Notes: generated by a model from the letters alone, not told the origin. Positions 17,038-26,707 are shown, counted from the first letter of the stretch. The stretch: 64,000 nucleotides of DNA from Streptomyces sp. NRRL S-340 (GCF_000720185.1 NZ_JOIY01000003.1:1-64000), one strand, 5' to 3'. Numbers and translations are program-made.

Positions 17038-17955
17038 TCATGATTCGGTCGGCGCGAGCGCGCTGACCCGGTTCTCGTACTCGCGGCGGGCTTTGCGCTG
17101 GGCGGGGACGCCCTGGGGGCCGTCGAGCGGCTGGCAGCGATCGAGCAACTGGCGGTGCACCGCGGGGGCGGCGGTGACGCGCAGGGTGTAGCCCTGGCCG
17201 CGCCGCACCGCGAGGCCCTGGTCGAGGGCGGCGCGGTGGGCGGGCTCCAGGTCGGTGGTGGGGAGGAAGTCGGCGACCTTGCCGGGCATGTCGAGGGCGA
17301 CCGGCAGCTCGGGGGCGGTGCCGTCTTCGTTGGCGTCGGTGTGGTCGGGCAGGAGGTCTGCGACGGCGGTGCGGATGGCGCCGCGGCTGACGCCGTGGTC
17401 GCGGGCGAGGGCAGCGATGGAGCGGCCTTCCAGGTACGCGGTGCGGACGGCGCTGGTCTTGTCGGCCGCGACGGCGGGGCGTCGGCCGCCCTTGCTGCCC
17501 TTGGCCTCGGCGGCGCGCAGGCCATCGTAGGTCAGCTCGCGCTGGAGGTCGCGTTGGAGTTCGCCGGCGGCGGCGAGGGTCTGCACCATGAACTTCACGG
17601 TGGACAGCAGCTCTCCGGTACGCGGGTGGCGGGCGGTGAGGTCCATCGCGGAGAACGCGCCGTCGTGGATGCGCAAGGCGAGGCGGTCGCGGTGGAGGAC
17701 GTCGAGCACGTCGAGGATGTGCCCGGTGCCGCGCACGAGGCGGAACATCTCGGAGATGTGGACGGTGTCGCCCGGCCGCGCGTACGCCAGCAGCTCGGCG
17801 AACTTCGGCCGCTGGAGGGGATGGAGGCGGCTGGAGGTGCCGGGGGCCTCCTCGAAGACGACCGGGTCCTCGATGTCGGCCTCGTCCAGGACGAGGTTCT
17901 GCCGGGCGGTCGACTGCTGGTCGGTCGAGACCCGCTTGTAGACCAGGTTCGCCAC
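17038..17955 (-). CDS. serine recombinase (resolvase/invertase family)
   Basis: A 305-residue site-specific recombinase. The catalytic N-terminal domain has YKRVSTDQQSTARQ with the nucleophilic Ser in RVST, then RPGDTVHISEMFRLVRG and IHDGAFSAMDLTARHPRTGE. A resolvase-type HTH follows (SIAALARDHGVSRGAIRTAV, about 190-210). About 95 extra C-terminal residues lie beyond the usual resolvase end. GTG 17955 was chosen for its GGAGGGGG site. It reads toward the truncated hydrolase, and repeats that could be recombination subsites lie just upstream. It may once have served the Tn3-type element whose dead transposase lies at 21.5-24.2 kb. Confidence 0.8.
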   Translation of the reverse strand: MANLVYKRVSTDQQSTARQNLVLDEADIEDPVVFEEAPGTSSRLHPLQRPKFAELLAYARPGDTVHISEMFRLVRGTGHILDVLDVLHRDRLALRIHDGAFSAMDLTARHPRTGELLSTVKFMVQTLAAAGELQRDLQRELTYDGLRAAEAKGSKGGRRPAVAADKTSAVRTAYLEGRSIAALARDHGVSRGAIRTAVADLLPDHTDANEDGTAPELPVALDMPGKVADFLPTTDLEPAHRAALDQGLAVRRGQGYTLRVTAAPAVHRQLLDRCQPLDGPQGVPAQRKARREYENRVSALAPTES

Positions 17956-17990
17956 CGGGTACCCCCTCCGCACGGAGGATCGGACCCTAT

Positions 17991-18099
17991 CTGTCGTCAA
18001 ACCCTGTCAGCAATCACCATCGGATCTGATTGGATCGACGTCGCCCCAATACCCCAAATGTCCGGGTTCATTGGACGCGCTGGCCGCCTGTCGTCAAAC
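17991..18099. repeat. 12-bp direct repeat pair upstream of the recombinase
   Basis: CTGTCGTCAAAC occurs at 17991-18002 and 18088-18099, in the 140 bases between the recombinase start and the IS30 relic. Position and spacing would suit recombinase subsites or the scars of an excision. The function is inferred. Confidence 0.4.
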
Positions 18100-19190
18100 G
18101 ATTGAGGTCCGCGCCTGTGGGCAGGTACTGCCGAAGCAGGCGTCGGCAGCCGGTTGGTGTTCTCGTTGGTGCCGCGCTGCCACGGGCCGCGCGGCTTGCA
18201 GAGATAGATCGGCATCCCGGTGTCGGCGGTGATGGCCTGGTGCTCGGCCATCTCCCGGCCCCGGTCCCAGGTGAGTGTTCGTCGTAGCTGGGGCGGGATG
18301 CCGAGGAGACCCCTGGTGAGGTGCGGAGTGACCTGCTCAGCCTTGACGCCGTCGGGCAGCACGACGATGGCCGTGTAACGACTGGTGCGCTCGACGAACT
18401 TGGCGACGGCCGAGGGCCGGGTGCCCATCACGAGGTCGCCCTCCCAGTGACCGGGAACCTTGCGGTCCTCGACCTCGGCGGGGCATGCGGTGATGGACAC
18501 CATGCCGCGGATGATGCCTCGCCCGGTGGGCCGGCGGGCGATCTTCGGACGGCGCATGGGCCGACCGGACCGCAGGCGCTGGGTGAGGCTGCGGTCGATC
18601 GCCTGGCGCCGACGAGGGTCGTAGAGCGAGAGGTAGATCGCTTCGTGCGAGATCTGCATGGAGGCGTCACCAGGGAACTGCCGTCGCAGCCATCCTGCAA
18701 TCTGCTCGGGTGACCAGCACAGGGCCAGCTTGGCTTCCACCAGGGCGCGAAGAGCGGACCGTTGGGCGAGCTTGGCCCGCTTGGGCCGGCACCCACGCAC
18801 GTAGGCGGGGCCGCATCGGCCGAGGCGGCTCGGTAGCGGTCACGGCCGCCGTTGCGGGCGATCTCGCGGGAGACGGTCGAAGGCGATCGGCCCAGCCGCT
18901 TGGCCAACTGCCGAGCCGATTCCCCGGCGGCGATGCCGCGAGATATCTCCTCACGCTCGCCGCCACTTAGATGCCGCTCTGACCGCGTTTGCGGGGTGAG
19001 GCGGACCCCGCCGCTCTGGTACAGGAAGCGACGGGCGTGCTGCATTGGCGCCCCGAGTGGCCGCCCGATCAAGCTGAACGACTGCCCCTCATGCCAGCGT
19101 CTCCAGATCTCGTCCTGCTGAGCTGGCGAAAACCCGTAGTCACGCACCTGTGCCTCGACAGGAACACCCTCGGCGGCACCTGCCAGAAAT
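18068..19190 (-). pseudogene. IS30-family transposase, frameshifted
   Basis: The N-terminal half (about 19190-18815) encodes the IS30 HTH region (VEAQVRDYGFSPAQQDEIWR, LAKRLGRSPSTVSREIARNG). A one-base shift near 18810 continues with RGCRPKRAKLAQ, and then the DDE core (DRKVPGHWEGDLVMG, FVERTSRYTAIVVLP, TWDRGREMAEHQAI). A second shift near 18130 leads to LLRQYLPTGADLNRLTTGGQ and a stop at 18068. The terminal part of the catalytic domain is shortened. Confidence 0.8.
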
Positions 19191-19233
19191 ACCTGCCAGT
19201 CCGTCGATGAAGCGCAGAGCGCCGCAATGCGGG

Positions 19234-19551
19234 ATGACGAGCGAGGCGGCCAGCGCATCCGTGAGGGACTCGCCCGGGGGCTTGGCGAGGCCAGTCACCG
19301 GCGGTCGGGGCTGGAACTGGCACCGTTGGCAGCAGTGGGACTCCTGGCAGGAAACGGGGCTCGTGACGTTCCCGAACCATCCCGGTGAGCCTCAGCATGT
19401 GCGCGCGGAATGCCAGTGCACCTGGCACGGCCAGGCGCGACTGGTGGGCAAGGATCCTGCGACCGCCGCAGCCGTGGTCAGGGCCGACTGGGACAAGCGC
19501 ATCGCAGCAGCAGAGCATCGGACAGACGAATCACTCGCGCATACTGCCTGA
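19234..19551 (+). CDS. hypothetical tryptophan-rich protein
   Basis: A 105-codon frame. The part from about residue 27 looks authentic (GRGWNWHRWQQWDSWQETG, ECQCTWHGQARLVGKDPATA, AAVVRADWDKRIAAAEHRTD). It has an unusual density of Trp and a CxC pair. Its 3' end overlaps the end of the convergent marR-type gene by 21 bases. No good ribosome site was found, and the upstream half may be non-coding. Function unknown; could be a relic. Confidence 0.35.
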   Translation: MTSEAASASVRDSPGGLARPVTGGRGWNWHRWQQWDSWQETGLVTFPNHPGEPQHVRAECQCTWHGQARLVGKDPATAAAVVRADWDKRIAAAEHRTDESLAHTA

Positions 19552-19965
19552 CGCGGGCGAGGCGAGCATCGCTTTGAGGATGCGTTGCAGCTCAACGCGG
19601 TCCTGGGGGGTGACCCTCGCCAGCCTGCGGTCGTACTCCGCCGCGAGGGCTGCAAGTGCTCGATCGCGTGCTTGCGTGCCCTCAGCGGTGAGTACGAGCC
19701 GATGGCGCCGCAAGTCTGCCTCGTCGATCTCGCGGCGGACAAAGCCCTTGGTGACGAGGTTGCGAACGTAGACCGTCACGCTCGCTTTGGGCAGCAGCAG
19801 CGCTGTCGCGATCTCGGCCGGGTACGGCGATGTCTCCACCTCGGCCAGGACGAAGAACTCCTTCGTCTCCAACCCGAGCTCGGCCAGCTCCCGTGTGCAG
19901 GCATCCATCACGACGCCCAGCAGCCGCTGGTTCAGCGTCCACAGCTGCGCCCCGTCGACTGACAT
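19531..19965 (-). CDS. MarR-family transcriptional regulator
   Basis: A 144-residue regulator with a central winged HTH (YPAEIATALLLPKASVTVYV, RNLVTKGFVRREIDEADLRR, HRLVLTAEGTQARDRAL). ATG 19965 follows GGAGGATCG. It is divergent from an alpha/beta hydrolase gene, and a 7-7-7 palindrome lies between them, so it presumably represses the hydrolase/PPOX pair until a small aromatic-type ligand binds. Confidence 0.85.
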   Translation of the reverse strand: MSVDGAQLWTLNQRLLGVVMDACTRELAELGLETKEFFVLAEVETSPYPAEIATALLLPKASVTVYVRNLVTKGFVRREIDEADLRRHRLVLTAEGTQARDRALAALAAEYDRRLARVTPQDRVELQRILKAMLASPASGSMRE

Positions 19966-20011
19966 TACGATCCTCCATCCATGTGGTACAGTTTCGTATT
20001 AGTTCCAGATC

Positions 20012-20032
20012 GTACAAGATATCACCTTGTAC
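20012..20032. promoter_or_regulatory. candidate MarR operator
   Basis: Perfect inverted repeat GTACAAG-N7-CTTGTAC in the divergent region between the marR-type gene (start 19965) and the hydrolase (start 20074). Length and position fit a MarR dimer site. Confidence 0.6.
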
Positions 20033-20073
20033 TGGACTCCTGTGGAACAACAATCCCACGAAGGAAGCCAGGC

Positions 20074-20988
20074 GTGCTTCAACACCTCACGATCCCGCGC
20101 GGTCCCATCAACCTCGCTGCGGACCTCCACCTGCCCGACAACGCCGACAGCAGCGCACCGCTGCGCGCCGTGGTGCTCGCCACCCCGGGCAGCAGCGTGA
20201 AGGAGCAGATCGGTACCAACTACGCCTCCCGTCTCGCCGCCCGCGGCATCGCGGCGCTCGTCCTCGACCCCGCCCATCAGGGCCAGAGCGAGGGCGAGCC
20301 CCGCGACCTCGAAGACCCCTACCGCCGCGGTGAGGACATCTCCTACGCCATCGACGCGCTCGCGACGATCCCCGGCATCGATCCGCAGCGCATCGGCGTC
20401 CTCGGCATCTGCGCCGGCGGGGGCTACGCCGTGCACACCGCCCGCACGGACCACCGCATCAAGGCGGTCGGCACGGTCGTCCCCGTCAACATCGGCGCCG
20501 CGTTCCGCAGCTTCTCCCCCGACGGTCCGGCCGCAGCACTCGACGCCCTCGCGGACGCACGGACCGAAGAGGCCCGCTCCGGCGAGACGACCCGCGTGAA
20601 CTGGCTGCCCGACACTCTTGAGGACGCCGCGTCAGCGGGCCTGACCGACATCGACACCACTCAGGCCGTCACCTACTACCGCACCGAGCGCGGCGGCAAC
20701 GAACACTCCACGAACCGGCGCCTCCTGCGCAGCGACTCCCTCCTGCTGGGCTACGACGCGTTCCACCTGGCCGATCAGCTCATGACCCAGCCACTGCAGG
20801 TCATCCTCGCCGGACGCATCGGCAACACCGGCTCCTACGACATGGGCATGCAGCTGTGGAAGCTGGCCCCCAACCCCGTCGACCTCATGGTGATCGACGG
20901 CGCCGGCCACTACGAGATGTACGACGAACCCGCATACGTCGACGCCGCTGTCGAACGACTCATCAGCTTCTACGCGAACAACCTGTGA
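20074..20988 (+). CDS. alpha/beta hydrolase (dienelactone hydrolase-like)
   Basis: A 304-residue alpha/beta hydrolase. It contains VVLATPGSSVKEQIGTNYAS near the oxyanion region, IAALVLDPAHQGQSEGEPRD, and GVLGICAGGGYAVHTARTDH, where the nucleophile elbow G-x-C-x-G-G has Cys in the Ser position, as in dienelactone hydrolases. DLMVIDGAGHYEMYDEPAYV carries the late His. GTG 20074 follows AAGGAAG; in-frame codons upstream overlap the operator and were rejected. Its stop overlaps the GTG of the next gene (GTGA), so the two are coupled. Confidence 0.8.
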   Translation: MLQHLTIPRGPINLAADLHLPDNADSSAPLRAVVLATPGSSVKEQIGTNYASRLAARGIAALVLDPAHQGQSEGEPRDLEDPYRRGEDISYAIDALATIPGIDPQRIGVLGICAGGGYAVHTARTDHRIKAVGTVVPVNIGAAFRSFSPDGPAAALDALADARTEEARSGETTRVNWLPDTLEDAASAGLTDIDTTQAVTYYRTERGGNEHSTNRRLLRSDSLLLGYDAFHLADQLMTQPLQVILAGRIGNTGSYDMGMQLWKLAPNPVDLMVIDGAGHYEMYDEPAYVDAAVERLISFYANNL

Positions 20989-21380
20989 CTGCGGGCATGG
21001 ACGACGCCTCACTGGACCGGCTCGGTACGGGCAAGTGTCTGCTGGTCATCAGCTACCGCAGGAACGGCACCCCGGTCGCCACCCCCGTCTGGGTGGTGCG
21101 TGACGGCGACGCGCTCGGCGTCTGGACGGCCGCGGACTCCTGGAAGATCAAGCGGATCCGGGCCCGCGCCGATGCCCTCGTCGGCCCCTGCGATCTGCGC
21201 GGCACTTTGACGGGCGACCAGGTTTCCGCCACCGCCGAGACCTGCGACGCCGCCACCACGGCCCGCTATCGGCAGCTCATCGCCCGCAAGTACGGCATCA
21301 TCGGCCGCCTCAGCCTCCTCGGCAGCCGACTGCGCCGAGGTGAGGCCGGAACGCTCGGCATCCGGGTGACGCCGACGCCG
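20985..21380 (+). pseudogene. PPOX-class F420-dependent oxidoreductase lacking its natural stop
   Basis: From GTG 20985 (overlapping the hydrolase stop) the frame encodes a PPOX-type split-barrel protein: LLVISYRRNGTPVATPVWVV, LGVWTAADSWKIKRIRARAD, VGPCDLRGTLTGDQVSATAE, and AGTLGIRVTPTP, the usual C-terminal strand. Just after it (about 21380) the family sequence ends without a stop and the frame runs on into unrelated DNA and over the antisense of the Tn3 transposase. The enzyme core looks complete, so a tailed but active protein is possible. Confidence 0.65.
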
Positions 21381-21473
21381 CGACACGCATGCGGAGCGCG
21401 GCGAGTGCATGCTGGTCACTGTCGAGCGCCGAGTGGACCTCTGCCGCCGTCCGGTTGTCGCGGACCGCTGCGA

Positions 21474-24200
21474 CTACTCGTCCTCGCCGTCCTCCTCCCC
21501 CTTGGCCTCCGCCGGGTCGCGCAGGGGCCGCAGCGCTCCGCCGGCCGGGCCAGAGCCGCGGAAGCTGTAGCGGCCCAGGACATGCAGGTTGGCGTGCTTG
21601 AGTGGGGAGAGCCGGGCGACGTCCTCGTCCAGGACGTCGTGCTCGCGCTGGTCGGCGGGCAGGGCCCGCTGCTGCCCGACGGCGGCGTCCAGGTAGCGGG
21701 TGGTCCACAGCACCGCGGCGTTCAGCACCAGGCCGAGCGCGCCAAGCTGGTCCTCCTGCCCCGACCTGTACGCCTGCATGATCTGCCCGCGCTTGCCGTG
21801 GCAGATGTCCCGGGCGAGCTTGTGCCGGGACTCCTGGACGGTGAGCTGTCGGTTCATCTGCCGCCGGTAGGTGTCGTCCACCGGGTCGACCATCCGCAGC
21901 AGGTGCAGCGTCTTGGCGATCCGCCCGTACTCGGCGAATGCGGTGCCCAGCGGGGTGGGGCGACCCTCGCGGCCGAACATCCGCAGCAGGTCGTAGGCAC
22001 GGACCTGACCGGTCGCCAGGGAGCCGGCCACCCGCAGCATGTCGGGCCAGTGGGTGACTACCTTGGCGAGGTTGACCCGGTTGCGGGCCAGCGGCTCCAG
22101 CGGCCCGTAATCACTGGTGGCCACCCCAGGCAGCTCAGCCCGCCAGAACCGCTGGTCGGCCAGGTCCCGAAAGCGCGGCGAGAAATTGTGGCCCTGCATC
22201 GAGAACAGCCCGAAAACCATGTCGGAGTAGGACGCGTTGTCGGTGGCCACCATCTCCGGGCGGGCGCTGGCGTCCAGGTTCAGCAGGGTGTCCAGGATGA
22301 ACAGCGAGTCGCGCGGGGTGCCGGGCACCACCATCTGCCCGATCCCGGCGACCTGGTCGTTCACCGCGTTCAATCAGGTGATCCCGAGCTTGAAGTGGTA
22401 GTACTGCGGCGACGGCCCGGCGCTGATCGTGCGCTTCGGCACCACGAACCGCAGCCCGTCCACCGAGGCGAGCAGGCCCTCGCCCCAGTGCGCGAAGATC
22501 GGCACCCGGCCCTGGGCGGTGATCAGCGCGGCGTTCGCGGCGGCGATCGTGTCGGCCCGCAGGTGGTGCTGGTCCACGTGCGCCAGCCGGGCCCTCGTCA
22601 GCGCTTCGTCGTCCGCGTCGATGACCGGGGTGTAGCCGATGTTGCACGCCTCGGCGACCAGCAGCGCCACCAGCGAGGTCTTCGCCCGCTCCATCCGGGG
22701 CCGGCCGCCGTCCAGGTGCACGAAGGCGGCCAGGAAACCGGTCCAGGAGTTCACCTCGAACAGCAGGTCCGGCAGCTCGGTCCGCGGCAGCATCGCCGCG
22801 GTGGTCCGGCGCAGCCACCACAGCGACTTCGACTCCCCGAGTGCGCCGAGCCGGTCCACGTTCAGCCTCAACCGGCCGTTCGCTGCACCTCGAAGGACAG
22901 CTTCGCGTCCTGCCCGGCCTCCTCCAGCCGCTCGGCCATCAGCCGCCAGGCCGCGTCCAGCGCGCCGACCCGCTCGGCCAGGTGCTCGGCCACCGGCTGA
23001 TCCAGGCTCAGGCCGTGCAGCACGTCGGCCTGCACCGCCTCCCACTGCGGCCCGTCCAGCAGCCGCGCCCGCGGGTTGGGCCAGCGGACGGACAGGGAGG
23101 CGAACACGTCCCGGCGCCCGAGCGCCTTGTAGAGCTGCTCCAGCACGCACACCACGTAGGCGTCGCGGTCCACCGCCCCCTGCGGCAGCTCGGGGTTGGA
23201 GAAGACCGCCTTCTTCCACGCCGGCGGTACCGGCTTCTGGTCGATCTCGCGCGGCAGCAGCGGCTTGGCCTTCACCTTGCGCCGGGCCAGCGCCGGCAGC
23301 CGCTTGACCGCCTCCAGCACCCGCCGCCCGCCGGAAGCCGCACCGAGCGCGCTCGACTCCCCGAGCAGCGACAGGAACGGGCGCACCGTGTTGTAGCGGC
23401 CGGCCAGCGCACGGCGCATCTCCGCCTCGGCCTCGTCGTCGCCCGGTGGCAGCAACTCGTCCAGCAGCCTCGCGGCGGCCTCGACCTCCGCGCGCGGACC
23501 CACCTCCTCTTCCAGGGCCCGGTACATCACCGCCGCGTCCAGGTCGGCGCCCGCCTCGGCGACCAGGTCCCGCTGCCCGCTCCACAGCCGGTACGCCGCC
23601 CGCACGGTGCGCGACGCCTTCGCCAGCCCGGGCCGGGAGGCCAGCCAGTCCTTGTCCGTGGCCCCGCTTCGCCGCGTTCAGCAGCTTGATCTGCATCAGC
23701 AGCACGAACACGTCCAGCGCGTCGTCGATCGCGGACGCCTCCAGGTGCCGCACCACCGAGGCCAGCAGCGCGGTGCGCTTCGGCTCCGGGGTGCGCTGAA
23801 GGATCGGCGCCTTCGACCCCAGCCCAACCCGGGCCAGCGTCGCCAGCCGGTTCGGCGGCACCTTGTCCACCTTCACCCGGCCCAGCCGGAACGCGGAGAT
23901 CTCCTCCACCCGCTCCAGCGCCTTGGCCATGCTGGTGCCGGTCGTGCGCGTCGGCGGCCGGCGCAGCCGCTCCAGCTCCGACACCCGCCGGCCCTCCGGC
24001 ACCTCCAGCAGCGCCACCAGCTCCCCAGGCAGCGCGCCGTCCGCCCGCCGAGCCGCGTTGGCCACCGTGGCGTGCAGCCGCGTCTGCGCGACCTTGCGCA
24101 CCGCGGCGACCTGCTTGGCCAGCACCGAGACGCCCGGCAGCAGCACCCGGTGGCGCCGCAGCCACCCGACCACCTGGTGCTGGTTGCAGTGGGCCGCTGC
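21474..24200 (-). pseudogene. Tn3-family transposase, 5'-truncated and multiply disrupted
   Basis: The minus strand carries most of a DDE Tn3 transposase: VGWLRRHRVLLPGVSVLAKQ near the surviving 5' end, LERLRRPPTRTTGTSMAKAL, AWKKAVFSNPELPQGAVDRD, LPDLLFEVNSWTGFLAAFVH, ADDEALTRARLAHVDQHHLR, VPGTPRDSLFILDTLLNLDA and ESRHKLARDICHGKRGQIMQ. One indel near 23665 and a compensating one near 22870 bracket the middle. An in-frame TGA at 22374-22376 replaces the Trp of LGITW. About 150 N-terminal residues are missing beyond 24200. Confidence 0.85.
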
Positions 24201-24321
24201 TTCAGGTGATCCGGCTGCCTTCGCACGTGCGGTCGTGTCGGGGGGCCCGGCCGGAGTGCGGCGGTTCGGCTCCGGCGGCGGGCCGGGGCACGCTGTGCGG
24301 GTGCGGTGTCACGACTGACGT

Positions 24322-24573
24322 TCACCGTGGCCGGCTGTCCACGTGAGCGTCGGAAGAACGGCGGCCGGCACACAGTGCACGATCGAAGAGGGCTGTGACG
24401 TCCTGGAGCTGCCGCGCGGCGCTGCTTTCCTCCCCCGGCCGGCTGTGCAAGGAGCCCGTGACGGTGGTCCTGCCGTCCGCAGTCGTGGCGGGCCACACCA
24501 GGTATCCGAATCCGTCGCCGCTGTGCCCCCAGTATCCGCCGCCGCAGGACAGCGGCGTCCGGTCCAGGCCGAG
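24322..24573 (-). pseudogene. serine hydrolase (beta-lactamase/DD-peptidase type) C-terminal fragment
   Basis: The minus strand reads CGGGYWGHSGDGFGYLVWPA, TTADGRTTVTGSLHSRPGEE, SSAARQLQDVTALFDRALC and a stop at 24322. The Y-W-G-H-S-G block corresponds to the HxG/KTG motif of class C beta-lactamase-like serine hydrolases. The Ser-x-x-Lys half is absent. The fragment meets a plus-strand TetR fragment head-on at about 24573. Confidence 0.6.
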
Positions 24574-24902
24574 CCCGTCGCGCGTGCCTCCTGCCGTTCC
24601 TCACCGAGTGCCCGCAGCGCGCCGAGGCCCTGCGGCGGGACGGCGGCCAGGTGGTCTCATCCGTCCTCGCCGGCGACGCAACGCCGATCGCCCTGTCGAT
24701 CCGGGGAACCCTGCATGGGCTCGTGGCTCTCGAACTGGCCGGGGCCCTCGACGCCACCACGGCCGACGCCGCGTTCCGCTCGACGATCCAGGCCGCGCTG
24801 CACAGATGGACGGCCCCGGAGTTGCTCCGCAGCCTTCGCCAAGCCGAACTCGCCCGGCGACAGGAGCATGGCCGGTATGCGGGCTCTCCCGAGCATGGGT
24901 GA
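24573..24902 (+). pseudogene. TetR-family regulator C-terminal fragment
   Basis: Reads RACLLPFLTECPQRAEALRR, DGGQVVSSVLAGDATPIALS, IRGTLHGLVALELAGALDAT and ends ...ALHRWTAPELLRSLRQAELA. This resembles the ligand-binding C-terminus of TetR regulators (GxLHGLVALELAG). No DNA-binding domain precedes it. Confidence 0.45.
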
Positions 24903-25303
24903 AGCAGGGCTCCGTGGTGAGTGATGACCGGCATGCCGAGGTCAGCCGCTGCGACCGACCATCGTTCGGAGCTGTCCGCGGCTGCTGCGCTTGGCCATCG
25001 CTGCGGCAGAGCCGGCCCGAAGCCGTTCGACTCGGCTACGGAGTCTTCCGCGGACTGCACGGGAGCCGCCGGTCGGCGTCTTGCGGACGGATCGCCGCGA
25101 GGCGGCACCGGGACGGCGTTCGCCAGTGACCCACGGCATGAGGCGGGGCATGTGACGACCTGTCCGGGGAGGGTCGCCACACCTCCGGCGCCTCCGGCGC
25201 CGACCTCACCCGGGCCTGTGTGATCGCCGTGCGGGTCCTGTTCGACTACCCGTATCGGGGCGAAACGGGCGGCACATGGAACGCGTCATGACTGCCCGCC
25301 GGG
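24903..25303. other. stretch with no supported gene
   Basis: Open frames on both strands are Arg/Ala-rich and unrecognised. It separates the fragment pair from the NmrA-type gene. Confidence 0.35.
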
Positions 25304-26170
25304 TCACACGTCAATGATGTACTTGAACGCCGTTACGTGATCCGTGATGAAGGTTCGCAGGCTACGGGGATTACGTCCGGTGAGGGTGGTGACGTCATCG
25401 GACAGCCACGCGGCATCTCCTTCAGCGATCAGTCCGAAGACCTGGGCGTTGGAGGCGGCGACCGGCCCGGGAAGCCCAGCTCGGACCATGACCTCGCGAT
25501 GCTGGTCGGGCGTGAGTCGGCGGTACTCGATCTCCTCGCCCAGGGCGCGGGTCAGCTCGGCGGCGACGTCGGCGTAGGTGACAAGTTCAGGCCCGGTCAG
25601 CAAGTAGGTGCGCCCCTCACGGCCCGCGGGGTCGGCTGCGACGGCCACCGCGGCTGCGGACACGTCACGTGAATCGATCATGCCGAACTGGCCGTCGCCG
25701 GCAGACATCACGAACCCGTGTGTCTGCTTGATCATCGGAGCCACGGAGAACAGGTTCTGCATGAGCAGGTTCGGGGCAAGCAGTGTGTATGTCAGGCCGC
25801 TCGCTGCGAGGTGAGCCTCGATGCGTGCGTGATCTCGGCGGCGGTCGACGGGGGAGTCGTCCGTCGCCTTGTGGTTCGTGATCTTGACGACGTGCTTTAC
25901 AGCCCGGCGGACGGCACTGTCGATGGCCGCGATCTCCTGGGCGGGGACCGACGGGGTGATCAAGACAAGAGTGTCGACACCGGCCATCGCCGCGTCGAGT
26001 GTGTCGGGCCGGTCGAAATCGCCCACCGCGATCTCGACACCACTCCAACTACCGTCCTGCGGCGCACGCGCCGCATCCCGCACCAGCGCCCTCACGGGGA
26101 GACGCTCGCTATTCAGGAGCCGCACCGCCTCGGTACCGATCTTGCCCGTCGCTCCAGTCACCAAAATCAT
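25304..26170 (-). CDS. NmrA/atypical SDR NAD(P)-binding protein
   Basis: A 288-residue protein starting MILVTGATGKIGTEAVRLLN (GxTGxxG dinucleotide motif), then RALVRDAARAPQDG, VEIAVGDFDRPDTLDAAMAG and VDTLVLITPSVPAQE. The SDR Tyr-x-x-x-Lys pair is not evident, as in NmrA/QOR2-type redox sensors and reductases. ATG 26170 follows GGAGGTGCC. It is divergent from an HxlR regulator, the standard pairing for quinone-responsive QOR2-like genes. Confidence 0.85.
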   Translation of the reverse strand: MILVTGATGKIGTEAVRLLNSERLPVRALVRDAARAPQDGSWSGVEIAVGDFDRPDTLDAAMAGVDTLVLITPSVPAQEIAAIDSAVRRAVKHVVKITNHKATDDSPVDRRRDHARIEAHLAASGLTYTLLAPNLLMQNLFSVAPMIKQTHGFVMSAGDGQFGMIDSRDVSAAAVAVAADPAGREGRTYLLTGPELVTYADVAAELTRALGEEIEYRRLTPDQHREVMVRAGLPGPVAASNAQVFGLIAEGDAAWLSDDVTTLTGRNPRSLRTFITDHVTAFKYIIDV

Positions 26171-26281
26171 GGCACCTCCGTCATCAGCATCAAAGGGGTG
26201 GTCCACGCCGCAACGCGTCACAGCACCTCCAGCCTGCCCAGGTGCCGTATCGTTTGTGAAGTAGGCACCGTCTGGATATAT

Positions 26282-26289
26282 AGGTACCT
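26282..26289. promoter_or_regulatory. candidate HxlR operator region
   Basis: AGGTACCT palindrome just upstream of the hxlR-type start, with a related TAGGCACC about 25 bases before it. The 120-base divergent region must hold both promoters. Confidence 0.35.
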
Positions 26290-26290
26290 G

Positions 26291-26707
26291 ATGGATACCG
26301 ACTCGAAGATCACCTACTCGAAGGACTGCCCGTCGCGCACGGTTTTGAGTGTGCTGGCGAACAAGTGGTCGCTCTACGTTCTGGGCGTGCTGGGCCAGAA
26401 CGACCGTCCGCTCCGTTTCACCGAACTGCGCCGACATGTCGAAGGCGTGACCCAGAAGTCCCTCACGCAGGCGCTCCGCAACCTCGAACGCGACGGCCTG
26501 ATCAGCCGCACCGTCTACCCAACCGTCCCTCCACGGGTCGAGTACGCCCTCACCGGCCTCGGCCACGAAGCGGAAGCACTCACCACAGCCATCGCAGACT
26601 GGTCCCGGGCAAACGCAGCCCGCGTGCATGCAGCACGCGGTGCCTACGACGCTCGTACGGGACAGACAGGAGAGGCCGCTGTCACTCAGCGAGTCCGCGG
26701 TGGTTGA
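26291..26707 (+). CDS. HxlR-family transcriptional regulator
   Basis: A 138-residue regulator. Its DUF24 winged helix has SKDCPSRTVLSVLANKWSLY (the redox-type Cys of the family is Cys13), RPLRFTELRRHVEGVTQKSL, TQALRNLERDGLISRTVYPT, VPPRVEYALTGLGHEAE. The last residues (about 133-138, VTQRVRGG region) are encoded by DNA belonging to an IS5 relic, so the C-terminal tail was probably replaced by insertion. ATG 26291 lacks a strong ribosome site and may be leaderless. Confidence 0.8.
   Translation: MDTDSKITYSKDCPSRTVLSVLANKWSLYVLGVLGQNDRPLRFTELRRHVEGVTQKSLTQALRNLERDGLISRTVYPTVPPRVEYALTGLGHEAEALTTAIADWSRANAARVHAARGAYDARTGQTGEAAVTQRVRGG

Noticed and set aside
20856..23000. A 714-codon plus-strand open frame spanning the PPOX gene and beyond
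   Set aside because: Only the first part is a recognised protein. The rest is the antisense of the Tn3 transposase and is open only because of high GC.
17005..24200. An intact Tn3-type transposon with the serine recombinase as resolvase and the MarR/hydrolase/PPOX genes as cargo
   Set aside because: No matching 38-bp-type inverted repeats were found at either end, and the IS30 and PPOX junctions do not fit a simple element. Kept only as a possibility.
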